DNA from: a virus
Strand: one strand, 5' to 3'
DNA: 41,939 bases
IMG/VR virus record: IMGVR_UViG_3300025410_000037
Span: 1 to 41,939 of that record
The notes under the pieces are model-generated. The model saw only the letters and a list, made by a program, of their open reading frames with translations. It was not told the origin of the DNA and did not search any database. Position numbers and translations under genes: made by a program. Position 1 is the stretch's first letter; every line of letters begins with the position of its first letter. This document shows, piece by piece, positions 8,870 to 17,666 of the stretch.

Positions 8870-9765
8870 TATGCGCCCTTCAACATTGACATGAACTGAC
8901 TAAGACCATCGGCTGCAGCCTGAGCTGATGCTTCGGTTGGATTCTGCTGAGCAGCATAGTTAGCCGCAGCAATGCTTGCTGTAGGTGGTGCTTCAACTGC
9001 ATTGATTCCAGGCTGAGTGCTTTTAATTGGCTTAGAAGCTGTTTGACCTGTTTGTTCAAATTGAATTGGATTGGCAGGTGCATTAAATGCTGCTGCTTTC
9101 TTAGCATCAACTTTAGCGTTACCATATGAAAGAACAAGATCTTGATATTTCTTGGCAAAATCTGCTGCTTCTGCAGGAGATGCTGAACGACCAAGAGTTG
9201 TGGCAAATGCTGTTTGCGCTGCAGAAGTTAGATCTGCCTGAGCGGGAACGCTGACTACGGGAGTTGTAGTCTGAGTACTGTTAATAGTACTGAAAGATAC
9301 GCCACTCTTTTTAGCATTTGTTGCAGTTGTGTTAAGGAATCCAGCAACGCTCATTTGATTGCTAGGCATCGTTGTATTTACATTGTGAAGGGTAGTAATA
9401 AAACTACGAACTGCAGTTACATCTTGGTTAGTCCAGTTAAGGCGAAGATCTTTGGCTGTATATCCCGGAATGGTGTTTTTGAGAATATCTCGGATGCCAC
9501 CCCAGTTTTTGTTATTGGTTGCAGCCATAGCATTGATCGCTTGATAAATCTGATCTCCGGTCATCTGACCATTTTTAGGAGTGTTAGGAAGCCCAAGCCC
9601 AGTTACATCGTATGAAGCCTTTGCTGCTGCAGCCCAGTTAGAATCGGTTGTTCCACCGCCAGTTGGCAATGTAGGAAAACTTGAACCAAGGTTATCAACA
9701 GCAGAATTACCAGTTTTTACTGAATTGGTATTACCTGCTTTTAATCCTGTAGATGTTTTACCCAT
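8869..9765 (-). CDS. Probable internal virion protein (298 aa)
   Basis: 298 aa with a Gly/Thr/Asn-rich flexible N-terminus. A helical centre follows (GDQIYQAINAMAATNNKNWG, IRDILKNTIPGYTAKDL). Then comes a segment TAFATTLGRSASPAEAADF of the LGR-x-A-xPAE type often seen in virion-internal proteins. The C-terminus is Ala/Gln-rich. Start and stop codons overlap or abut both neighbours (stop at 8869, start at 9765), so the block is co-translated. No catalytic residues can be assigned. Confidence 0.5.
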   Translation of the reverse strand: MGKTSTGLKAGNTNSVKTGNSAVDNLGSSFPTLPTGGGTTDSNWAAAAKASYDVTGLGLPNTPKNGQMTGDQIYQAINAMAATNNKNWGGIRDILKNTIPGYTAKDLRLNWTNQDVTAVRSFITTLHNVNTTMPSNQMSVAGFLNTTATNAKKSGVSFSTINSTQTTTPVVSVPAQADLTSAAQTAFATTLGRSASPAEAADFAKKYQDLVLSYGNAKVDAKKAAAFNAPANPIQFEQTGQTASKPIKSTQPGINAVEAPPTASIAAANYAAQQNPTEASAQAAADGLSQFMSMLKGA

Positions 9766-12700
9766 TACATTCCTTCCAATGGACCGTACTTAGACTGATA
9801 ATACTTTTTGTAAAAAGCAGCAAAAGACTTATCTTGCAAAGATAGTTCGACAGCACCTTTACGGAAAGCATCCATTGCAGATGCAAGTGTAGTGCTATCT
9901 ATCGAATCCTTGCTTATTAAGGATTGAAGTTGATCGTTGTAAGCAACCAATTTATCGTAAAACGGAAGGTAAGCGGGGGCTGCTTTTTGAACATCTTCGC
10001 GTTGCTTGCTAATGGCTGCTTTTTGATTGGCAACTGCGATAAGGATCTGAGCCGAATCCCACTTTGGATAGACATGGTTTACGAGATCATTGATAGTCGC
10101 AGTAGAAACCTTTTGACCGCCAACCCGAGGAATGTCTGAAGGCCAAGCGTAGTTTCCACCCCTGCGGTTTGCCTCAAGAACTGCAGCAACCTTGGTCATT
10201 AACTGAGAGCGAAGGTTCCAGCCAGCGTTCTGCTGAGCTGTATAGTTAAGGTGATCTTGGCTTGCCCAATCAGCCTGTGAGCCACGGTGTAGGGCATTGC
10301 CAATCTCCCATGCACCTTCTTTGATGGTTGACCAAAGTTCTCCACCCAATTGAGTTGGCTTCTTTCCGTTTGGGTCATTACCAATTAAAATATTGGAAAG
10401 GTCACGGTAAGCAGGGATAAGGGCTGCAATTGCTTGAGCCGAATCCTTAGTTGTAATTGGCTGAGGTGAAACCATTGCCACAAAGAGTTGCTTGAGAACA
10501 TCGTATGGAAGTCGGTTAATTCCACCAAACTGACCAATGCCTACACCATGGAAGAATGGGTTGAACTTTTCTACTTCCTTAAACAATGGCAAATTGGTTT
10601 CCATCCATTGCTTAATCTTTTTACCATCTGATGAGTCGTATGCAGCAATAGCCGCAGCAGTCATTAAGCGAGCGCCAGGGTTATCGAGGATATGACCACC
10701 CAACTGACGCATAACTGTCTTTTCAAACGAGAATGGGAAGAAGAACGCATTGACTGTTTTTTCAGCAGCGGTGCGATTTCCATAAGAATAGATGTTGTCA
10801 AATTTCTTGAGAACAGAAGCCTTGTCAATCTGAGATACATTGCCACCGGCATCGGCAAGCGCGGCATTGTGCAAGTAATAAATATTACGAGCCTCAATAG
10901 CGCGTGGGTTGTAAACATTGTAAATATCGTTTTGATCGAATTCTTTGGTTACATAATCAGTTACTTCTTTTTGAACTGGGTTTGCTCCAAGATACTGATC
11001 GCGTAGTGCGTATGCCCGTGCTTCTTCTTTTGGACCCAATGCCTTTAAAGCATCGGCTGCATTAAGGGTAAATGGAATATCTTCGGTAACGCCCTTGAGA
11101 GCAGACTTAACTGCGCGAAGATAGGCAAAGCGATATGAACCTTGATAACGGAATGAAAGCAACTGCTTTTGAATATTGCCAGTTATATCGAGAATATGTG
11201 CGCCATTAACGCCCAATGGAATATTACCCAAACCAAATGTGCTTCCAAGCATTTTGGTTAATGGGCTTTGACCATTGACATAAGTTGGTGCGTCACGAAG
11301 TCCCTTTTGCATGGCATAGTAAAAATCATTAGCGGCTTTTTTGCTAATTCCTACTGCCTCAACTTCACGACCAAACTTATCTGTAATAAGTTGATTGTCC
11401 CCACCTTTATTGGTTAAGGCATCTACAACCTGCTTGCGAGTCCAATATTGAGGACCTACATCTTTTGTTAATGAATTTTTGATTGCAGCCTTAGCATCCT
11501 CACGGGTCATCTTTGGATCAGAAGCCATGAGCTTCTTGATTTCATCTTCCCACATTCCACCCCTGAGTGGGCGAATAAATTTGCTTGTGCGAGAAGTAGC
11601 AACTGCAAGTTGACCTGAGATAAATAGATTCATGTCAGGCTTAATAACATTCTGTAAGAAATTAGTCATACGAGATGCAGTAGCCCATGCAGGATAAGCA
11701 TCAGGGTTTTCAGACAAATGATCTTGAATATTGTTAAGCATCTGAGAGTACGAATGTTGCGCTGCAACTGATGGTTCTACCTGTTGGAAATCAAGACCTA
11801 ATCTGTCTGCAAAGCGAGACATTAGATTTTGAGAACGACCAAGTACATTTAATGGAATTGGTGTATTGGCAAACGCATGACCAATATCAGTTCCATAAAC
11901 TAACTTTCCACCAAGAGCTTCAAGTTTAGCAACTGATGCTCTGAAAGCAGGAGAAGCATCCGCAGCCAAATGAGCATCGCCAGCAAGCAAATGAGAACGC
12001 TCAACTACAAGATCAATAAGATTTTTGGTAGGAACATAAAGTAAATCTTTAACATTTCTGTTGAGTTCTTCGCCAAGGTATTGAAGCACTTGATTGCGAA
12101 GTTGAATTTCTGCTTTAGTAGCAGAGTTGTAATTAAAATTCTTTGGGAGATCAGAGACCTTAGTTGTGTTTTTGCCACCAGCAAAAAGTGTTTCTAGGTC
12201 AGAATTGTCATCAAGTGCTTTAGGAGCTACATATCCAGGCTTTGCTTTTTCTAATTGATTGTAGAATTGCATTGCTTTGGCTTGTGCATCATTTGCTGTT
12301 TGACGCTCTGTATTCATGTGACCAAAGCTAGGAATAAGAGTTTGGTCATTAAGTGCTGCTTGTTCAGCATCTGTAATGCCTTGCTTAACTCCCTGTGCGC
12401 GAAGTTGCTTTGCCAATTTTGTTTGTGGTGTTACAACATTGCCATCAAGATGTGGGGCAATTTCGTTACGCATGATTTCATCGCGCTGAAGTTTGTTCAT
12501 AAAGTCTTTTGCATAAATATAAGTTTTATCAGACTTCATGTTAAGAATAGAACGGTTTAAATCTTTTGCATATAGTCCAGGCTTGAGCAAATAACTTTCA
12601 CGGGCTTGCGACAAAAGATTTGGATCATTCAAAATTGCATGAGAAGTTTCACGCATAAAGTTTAATCTTTGGTCATCTGTCATTGCTTGCTGAGTTAATT

Positions 12701-14300
12701 TAGAAGCAAATGGAGCATTAACAGATATTCCTGTTTTTGCTTCTAAGAGCGATTGAGCGCCATGCCATGCAGCCATTTTGTTAAGATCATGAAAAATGCT
12801 TGCATCAACTGCTGATTGTGGGATACCTGCTTCTGCTGCCTTAGCAACTGTGGCTTTATAACTTTCGCCAGTTCCGCGTTCCCAGTTAGCAAGGACTTGA
12901 TTTTGATTAAGTCCATCAACCAACTTTTGACGAGCGTTCTCTACTTTTGATCCAATCACCGCAGAAGGAGCTGCAGAAATATCGTAAGTTGGGGCATGAA
13001 GTCCTACTTGCAAAAGGTTAAGAGCATTTCCTTCAATACCGGCAATTGGCTTTAAGTTTTCAAGAGCCAAAGCCTGACCGCCATTTGGATCACCAAGGAA
13101 GTTTTCGGCATTACCAATAAGTCCAAGTTTTAATCCTGCTGTTCCTGTTGCTGCGCCAATTTTTCCAATAGCACCAACAATGGGCAAACGATATGGCGTT
13201 GCAAGAAGTGCGCGGTTTGCTTTCCATCCATCAGCAAGACCTGTAGCAACCTTGTTAACGCTGTTCATAAAGTTAAGGGTTGGAATATTTTGCAAAGACT
13301 TTGTAAATGCGAAACGACGCATACCATCTTCCGTCTCAGGAAGAATAGAATTCATTACCCACTTGCCAACTTTGCCTTGCTGGAAAGCAGAGTCAGAGCC
13401 AAGGTCTGTAAAGAATGAACCTGCAGTTGTTTTTGCTCCTGCTGCTTTACCTGCTGCAGTTGCACCCTTAATTGCAAGAATTCCTTCTTCGCCAAGTTTT
13501 CCAATAGTTGATGCGGTAAGAGCTGTGCTTGCAACATTTACCAAATCTTGCATACCCAATGGGGTTTTCAAATACTGATCTAAATTCTGAGTTTTTTGAT
13601 TCTCAATAATTCGACCAGCAGAATCAAATGCGTGTGGAATCTGTGCCGCTAGTTGAGTTTGTGGTTTTACACCTTCTAAAGAACTAACTGCATTTTCTTC
13701 TTTAAGAAGTAATTTACCAGGAACTGCCAAGGCTTTTAAGGCATCTCCTAAAGCAGATTTGCCCATGCTAACAACAAGCGGAATTGCTTTGTTGAGAAAC
13801 GTCGGTCCAAATATGTCGCTAAATAATTTACCAGCGCCAAATGTTCCTGCTGCTGGCTTGTTTTGCGTATCAAGGTGCATTTGATATGACTGGTTATTCC
13901 AGTCTGCAGTCCATACTCCATTTGGCTTAAGGTTTTTTCCATAACCTGCAGCAATCATCTGATTCTGAATATCAGTAATAGTTTCGTTTGGAATTGATGG
14001 AACACCAGTATTTTTAAAATGGTCATTCATCTGTTGAGCAATTGTTGGTGGTTGCTTAACAGTAGGTTCGCCAAAGAAATGTCCTACGCCTTGCCAAATA
14101 TCAGTAAGACCGTTTTTTACAGTTTGCAAAATGCTATGCCCACCAGGGGTATTGCCAGTTTGCTGACCTACGGCTACCTGAACATTTGGATCTACATTGC
14201 CACTACCCGTTGCATGGGCAGTATCAATAAAGTTTGCTAAAGACTGAGCATTAGGATCTGCCTTTTGCTGAGTATTAACATTGGGCGTAATGTTTGGCAT
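9765..14300 (-). CDS. Giant internal virion / ejection protein candidate (1511 aa)
   Basis: 1511 aa, the largest gene in the window. The first 200 residues are Asn/Gln/Thr-rich with a hydrophobic patch, and residues about 350-420 contain Gly/Ala-rich segments (LPIVGAIGKIGAATGTAGLK). The rest is predominantly alpha-helical. The last third has NAFFFPFSFEKTVMRQLGG and a long helical tail (DVQKAAPAYLPFYDKLVAYN). This is the size class of podoviral proteins ejected with the DNA (as T7 gp16). I see no lysozyme or transglycosylase catalytic motif, so a peptidoglycan-cutting role is not supported. Polymerase is excluded by the lack of any motif. Confidence 0.5.
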   Translation of the reverse strand: MPNITPNVNTQQKADPNAQSLANFIDTAHATGSGNVDPNVQVAVGQQTGNTPGGHSILQTVKNGLTDIWQGVGHFFGEPTVKQPPTIAQQMNDHFKNTGVPSIPNETITDIQNQMIAAGYGKNLKPNGVWTADWNNQSYQMHLDTQNKPAAGTFGAGKLFSDIFGPTFLNKAIPLVVSMGKSALGDALKALAVPGKLLLKEENAVSSLEGVKPQTQLAAQIPHAFDSAGRIIENQKTQNLDQYLKTPLGMQDLVNVASTALTASTIGKLGEEGILAIKGATAAGKAAGAKTTAGSFFTDLGSDSAFQQGKVGKWVMNSILPETEDGMRRFAFTKSLQNIPTLNFMNSVNKVATGLADGWKANRALLATPYRLPIVGAIGKIGAATGTAGLKLGLIGNAENFLGDPNGGQALALENLKPIAGIEGNALNLLQVGLHAPTYDISAAPSAVIGSKVENARQKLVDGLNQNQVLANWERGTGESYKATVAKAAEAGIPQSAVDASIFHDLNKMAAWHGAQSLLEAKTGISVNAPFASKLTQQAMTDDQRLNFMRETSHAILNDPNLLSQARESYLLKPGLYAKDLNRSILNMKSDKTYIYAKDFMNKLQRDEIMRNEIAPHLDGNVVTPQTKLAKQLRAQGVKQGITDAEQAALNDQTLIPSFGHMNTERQTANDAQAKAMQFYNQLEKAKPGYVAPKALDDNSDLETLFAGGKNTTKVSDLPKNFNYNSATKAEIQLRNQVLQYLGEELNRNVKDLLYVPTKNLIDLVVERSHLLAGDAHLAADASPAFRASVAKLEALGGKLVYGTDIGHAFANTPIPLNVLGRSQNLMSRFADRLGLDFQQVEPSVAAQHSYSQMLNNIQDHLSENPDAYPAWATASRMTNFLQNVIKPDMNLFISGQLAVATSRTSKFIRPLRGGMWEDEIKKLMASDPKMTREDAKAAIKNSLTKDVGPQYWTRKQVVDALTNKGGDNQLITDKFGREVEAVGISKKAANDFYYAMQKGLRDAPTYVNGQSPLTKMLGSTFGLGNIPLGVNGAHILDITGNIQKQLLSFRYQGSYRFAYLRAVKSALKGVTEDIPFTLNAADALKALGPKEEARAYALRDQYLGANPVQKEVTDYVTKEFDQNDIYNVYNPRAIEARNIYYLHNAALADAGGNVSQIDKASVLKKFDNIYSYGNRTAAEKTVNAFFFPFSFEKTVMRQLGGHILDNPGARLMTAAAIAAYDSSDGKKIKQWMETNLPLFKEVEKFNPFFHGVGIGQFGGINRLPYDVLKQLFVAMVSPQPITTKDSAQAIAALIPAYRDLSNILIGNDPNGKKPTQLGGELWSTIKEGAWEIGNALHRGSQADWASQDHLNYTAQQNAGWNLRSQLMTKVAAVLEANRRGGNYAWPSDIPRVGGQKVSTATINDLVNHVYPKWDSAQILIAVANQKAAISKQREDVQKAAPAYLPFYDKLVAYNDQLQSLISKDSIDSTTLASAMDAFRKGAVELSLQDKSFAAFYKKYYQSKYGPLEGM

Positions 14301-14815
14301 TAGTGTGGCATCTGATTTTCTGCTTGAAGGGCAAGATAATTACGAATGTAATTCACTTGTGGAGAAACATTATCTCCAAGTGAATTTAACAATGTTAATG
14401 CCGAAGATGCTGGATTGGTTTGAATTGTTTGTGGCATCGCTTCCGGACCAGCACCAGGGCCTGTTGGAAGTCCTGTTGTGATAGGCAATCCATGAGTTGT
14501 TGGCTGAGCCAATGGAGTTACTGGTTGCATACCTGCCATTGGAGATGCGCCACCTTGTTGTGCTGGAGCAGTAGGAGTTGCAGGAGCAGGTTGTATTGGA
14601 CTTGATGTTGCTCCCATAGGAACTGCTTTTTGTGCTGCTAATTGTGCGCCAGCAGATCCATAGGCTTGCCCAGGAACTGCTGTTGCAGCAAGTTTATTTG
14701 CATTAAGGTTTTGACCTTGTGGACCTACAACATTTGCACCGTTCATGTCTGTACGGTTTGCGTATGCTTTTCCTGTTACGCCCTGACGAGCGCCACCGCG
14801 ACCTCTAGAACCCAT
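14300..14815 (-). CDS. Pro/Gln/Ala-rich hydrophilic virion-region protein
   Basis: 171 aa, strongly biased to Ala, Pro, Gln, Gly and Thr (GATSSPIQPAPATPTAPAQQ), with a basic N-terminus (MGSRGRGGARQGVTGKAYAN). A short helical C-terminus is the only ordered-looking part (ALTLLNSLGDNV, SYIRNYLALQAENQ-like). It starts at the last base of the portal stop and stops on the first base of the 1511-aa gene, so all three are coupled. Composition suggests a disordered linker or assembly factor. No family is recognised. Confidence 0.5.
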   Translation of the reverse strand: MGSRGRGGARQGVTGKAYANRTDMNGANVVGPQGQNLNANKLAATAVPGQAYGSAGAQLAAQKAVPMGATSSPIQPAPATPTAPAQQGGASPMAGMQPVTPLAQPTTHGLPITTGLPTGPGAGPEAMPQTIQTNPASSALTLLNSLGDNVSPQVNYIRNYLALQAENQMPH

Positions 14816-16590
14816 TATGCACCAGCCTTAGCGCCACCACCGAGTGATGCAAGGAACGCACCAACATCTTGTGGTTGCTGTGGTTGTGCCGGTGGTTGCT
14901 CTGCACCCATTCCTGGTTGTGCAAGTCCTGGCATTGTTTCAGGTGCGCCTGTTGGTGCAGGAGTTGCTTGACGCTTCTGAGCTTGTTCGTGAATCTTTGT
15001 TACCGCGTCAGCCAACGACGCTTTGTCCGACGCGACCAAAGCAGCAATAGCAGCCACATCACTAGGGGGAATAGCACCTTGAGAAGCCTGAGTTTGAATT
15101 GATTGGAGAAGCGCTTGCTCAAGTCCTTCACTAATAACACGGTCTTTCTCTTGCTCGGGATCGGAAATAAATGGATCAATTTCTTGTGCTGTTTGCTTTG
15201 ACATGATTCCAATACCAATGCGCTGACCAAGACCTACAACAAGTGCGTTTGCATCTGCACCTGTGTGTGAATAGGTAACAACATTGTTATCATCTTCAAA
15301 ATCTTTGTTTGGTACATAGTCAACATGACCCTTTGCACCACGCGATGAAATGTAGAAAGACTTGCGCTCATTACCAAAATAAGTCTTGGCAATTGCAATA
15401 GCGCGCTTGTTCTCTTCCTGCAAGGAAGCAGCAAAGATTTCCTGTGCTTCCTGAATTGGGAAATCAACTACGGCTGAAAGGATTGCATCTCCGCGCTTTC
15501 CAGTACGGACATTGGATGTTGATTCTCCACCGAACTCAGCAGGAGTACCAGAACCGATACGCTGCGCTCGCTCAATGCGATCCATCATTCCGTTGGTAGC
15601 AAATCCAGGATTAGCAGCCATTTCACGAATGTCTCCACCTTGAACCACATTTACCTGACCGGTACGACCATCGTAAGGTCCTGCTACGAAACGAGCAGTC
15701 TCACCTGGGCGAGATACAAGATAAGTGTCAGGGAAGATACCGCGCTCTACAGCAATGACTTCAAGAGCCATTAACTTAGACTGCAACTGGTACATACCAA
15801 CAAGTGAGTCGAACTGACCCATTGGGCGATCAAGAGTGATACGGCCTGGAACTACAGCAAGGCAAAGCCCTGTTTTATTTTGGATGCGCTCGAGTTCTAC
15901 ATGAGGAACACCGCGAACTGGACCATCCCATTGAGAAAGTTTTGTTTGCGATGAAGCCATAAGAACTGTTACTTCAGCATCTGTGTATTCAGCAATCTGT
16001 ACAAGATCAGTTGGCTTTGCTTTATCCCCACCAACGAGCTGTACTGCTGCATCAGGATAGTGTTGCTTGAGCCATGCGCGTGAACGAGTATATGTAAAAA
16101 TACAATCGTTAGGAGTAATCTCATCAGGATCTTCACCGATAGATGGATAAGTGCTTAGGGGATCACGAATATCCCAACGAGCAGCGCCCCACTTTGTATC
16201 AGGGCGAAGAATGACTGGTGAGGAAGCATAGCCAATAAGCCAGCGAGCTCGACGGCGCATCTTCAACTGCATCTTATTTGCTTCCCACCAGCCCATTGTT
16301 GCGCGCTTACGGGTGCGAGCGCGCTTCTCAGAAGCATTGTTTCCTTCTTCAAGGGCAGGATAATAAACACTAGGCATTGTTGATGAGATACGCATTGCAG
16401 TCTGATCTAAACCAGTAGTAATAAGATTTGCGACAGCAGACTTCTCGCGTCGATCCATTTCAGGTAACGGAATAACGAGATCACCATTGTAGGCATCTCG
16501 TAGTTGACGCATTTGGTCAATCATTGGACCTTGGCGCTGTTGTCTTTCAGACAAAATATAAGCAATCTCAGCAAGTGTTGGACCGACCAT
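14815..16590 (-). CDS. Portal protein
   Basis: 591 aa. The order is an N-terminal helical segment (LSERQQRQGPMIDQMRQLRDAYNG), a conserved-looking NLITTGLDQTAMRISSTMPSV region, and a stem/wing core with DPLSTYPSIGEDPDE. A crown-type helical region follows (MYQLQSKLMALEVIAVERGIFPD) with RIGSGTPAEFGGESTSNVRTGKRGD. The C-terminal tail (from about 520) is Pro/Gln/Ala-rich and disordered. Size and position two steps after the large terminase are those of a podoviral portal, the dodecameric ring through which DNA is packed. It overlaps the upstream lysine-rich gene by one base (TAATG). Confidence 0.75.
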   Translation of the reverse strand: MVGPTLAEIAYILSERQQRQGPMIDQMRQLRDAYNGDLVIPLPEMDRREKSAVANLITTGLDQTAMRISSTMPSVYYPALEEGNNASEKRARTRKRATMGWWEANKMQLKMRRRARWLIGYASSPVILRPDTKWGAARWDIRDPLSTYPSIGEDPDEITPNDCIFTYTRSRAWLKQHYPDAAVQLVGGDKAKPTDLVQIAEYTDAEVTVLMASSQTKLSQWDGPVRGVPHVELERIQNKTGLCLAVVPGRITLDRPMGQFDSLVGMYQLQSKLMALEVIAVERGIFPDTYLVSRPGETARFVAGPYDGRTGQVNVVQGGDIREMAANPGFATNGMMDRIERAQRIGSGTPAEFGGESTSNVRTGKRGDAILSAVVDFPIQEAQEIFAASLQEENKRAIAIAKTYFGNERKSFYISSRGAKGHVDYVPNKDFEDDNNVVTYSHTGADANALVVGLGQRIGIGIMSKQTAQEIDPFISDPEQEKDRVISEGLEQALLQSIQTQASQGAIPPSDVAAIAALVASDKASLADAVTKIHEQAQKRQATPAPTGAPETMPGLAQPGMGAEQPPAQPQQPQDVGAFLASLGGGAKAGA

Positions 16591-16757
16591 TATTTACCTG
16601 ACTTCTTCTTAGTTCTTTTTGCTGCAGCATTATCAACCAAATTTGGATATGGTCTGCCAGCAGCTTTTGCACTTGCCTTGGCTTTTGCCTTTTGCTCAGG
16701 GGTTAAAGGCTTAGAAACTTTATTAGGATTTTTTTTATCCCAAAATTCTTTTTTCAT
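16590..16757 (-). CDS. Lysine-rich microprotein 1 (55 aa)
   Basis: ATG at 16755-16757, stop at 16590-16592 overlapping the portal ATG. 55 aa, very basic: MKKEFWDKKNPNKVSKPLTP, then KAKAKASAKAAGRPYPN and the tail KRTKKKSGK. It starts inside the stop of the upstream gene (ATGA). This is the last of five small basic proteins between terminase and portal. A DNA-condensing or packaged role is possible from charge alone; no family is recognised. Confidence 0.6.
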   Translation of the reverse strand: MKKEFWDKKNPNKVSKPLTPEQKAKAKASAKAAGRPYPNLVDNAAAKRTKKKSGK

Positions 16758-17050
16758 TTCTTACCTTGATTTCTTTTAGAAATTGCTGCGGCTTTCTTTT
16801 TAGCATCTGCTTTGCTAGAAGCACCCCATGCTTGTAGCGAAAGTAAAAGGCGAGTTGGATCTCCGTTAGGCTTGTGTTCAGGTCCTGGCATATTGCCCAT
16901 GCGAGCAAGAAAACTTGCCCTGCGTGGGTTATCGCCTGATTTAACAGGAGCCTTTATGTCGTGACCTTTAGCATTAAGCGATGCTCTGCCTTTAGCGTTT
17001 AAGCCACCTTTAGGATTCTTGCCTTCTTTTTTTTGCCAAGCCTCAGACAT
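16754..17050 (-). CDS. Small basic phage protein (KEGKNPKGGLNAKGR type)
   Basis: 98 aa. The motif WQKKEGKNPKGGLNAKGR, then NPRRASFLARMGNMPGPE and DPTRLLLSLQAWGASS, recalls a family of small proteins common in environmental phages and usually annotated only as a domain of unknown function (I believe DUF6321). The C-terminus is Lys/Ala-rich (ADAKKKAAAISKRNQGKK). It is coupled to both neighbours by overlapping codons. The location beside terminase and portal is typical of such genes. The biochemical function is unknown. Confidence 0.6.
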   Translation of the reverse strand: MSEAWQKKEGKNPKGGLNAKGRASLNAKGHDIKAPVKSGDNPRRASFLARMGNMPGPEHKPNGDPTRLLLSLQAWGASSKADAKKKAAAISKRNQGKK

Positions 17051-17232
17051 TACTTACCCTTTTTGATTTTTGCTACGAGAGCTTTATCCATTTTCATATC
17101 TGCTTTAGCAGATGGTTTCTTTTTATCCATAGCAGCATCGCCTTTTTTAAAGGCTGCTTTTTGTTTCGGGGTTAATCCCTTTGTTACTTTAGCATCCTGC
17201 TTCTTATCTGCTTTTTCGCTGTACTTAGCCAT
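17050..17232 (-). CDS. Lysine-rich microprotein 3 (60 aa)
   Basis: 60 aa, about one third lysine: MAKYSEKADKKQDAKVTKGL, TPKQKAAFKKGDAAMDKKKP, ending ALVAKIKKGK. Stop and start overlap both neighbours. The TPKQKAAFKKGD segment may form one helix. It has no cysteine or hydrophobic core. It belongs to the basic five-gene cluster and its function is unknown. Confidence 0.55.
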   Translation of the reverse strand: MAKYSEKADKKQDAKVTKGLTPKQKAAFKKGDAAMDKKKPSAKADMKMDKALVAKIKKGK

Positions 17233-17420
17233 TACATACCCTTCTTGCTTTTTACTCCGGAAACTTTCTTGAGGTTTGGGTTAGCCTTGAGTGCGGCAGG
17301 AGATGCTTTACGAGCGCCAGCAGCAAGAATTGCTCCTGCTCGCTTTGAGCTAACTCCTTCTTTTTTCGCAATCTGTGCTTGAACGGCTTTGAATCCTGGG
17401 TGTGCTTTCTTTGCAGCCAT
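17232..17420 (-). CDS. Basic microprotein (AHPGFKAVQAQIAKKEG type)
   Basis: 62 aa: MAAKKAHPGFKAVQAQIAKK, then EGVSSKRAGAILAAGARKAS and KANPNLKKVSGVK. The pattern AHPGFKAVQ..I..K.G.....A.AILA...RKASP..K..NP.L recurs in small phage proteins of unknown function that I recall from environmental genomes. It is basic and helical with a clear ribosome site (GGAGAAATGAC) upstream. It is coupled to the next gene at 17232. A DNA-associated role is an inference from charge. Confidence 0.6.
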   Translation of the reverse strand: MAAKKAHPGFKAVQAQIAKKEGVSSKRAGAILAAGARKASPAALKANPNLKKVSGVKSKKGM

Positions 17421-17431
17421 GTCATTTCTCC

Positions 17432-17605
17432 TTAGACAGTCTTGTTGATTTTTTTGCCAGCAGACTTAGACTTCATAGAAGCCTTGGTCTTTACGACTAC
17501 ATCTTTTTCGCCACGCTTTTTTTCTAGCGCTGCAATAGCTTTACCTTCAGCATTTTCATGCTTAGCCATTGCTGCCTTTGAAGAAAACTTTTCCATTTTT
17601 GCCAT
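17432..17605 (-). CDS. Lysine-rich microprotein 5 (57 aa)
   Basis: Start chosen at ATG 17603-17605 (MAKMEKFSSKAAMAKHENAE). A longer frame to 17713 would overlap the terminase gene and has no ribosome site. 57 aa, basic, mostly helical, with KAIAALEKKRGEKDVVVKTK and the tail SKSAGKKINKTV. It is the first gene of the basic cluster, 61 bp after the terminase stop. Function unknown. Confidence 0.6.
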   Translation of the reverse strand: MAKMEKFSSKAAMAKHENAEGKAIAALEKKRGEKDVVVKTKASMKSKSAGKKINKTV

Positions 17606-17666
17606 GTTAATCTCAATTCTCGAGAGGCGTAACTTGTGTGTAAATATACCACTTAACGGTAATGAA

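Noticed and set aside
9765-14300. 1511-aa protein as an RNA polymerase carried in the virion (N4-like)
   Set aside because: No polymerase motif can be seen anywhere in the sequence.
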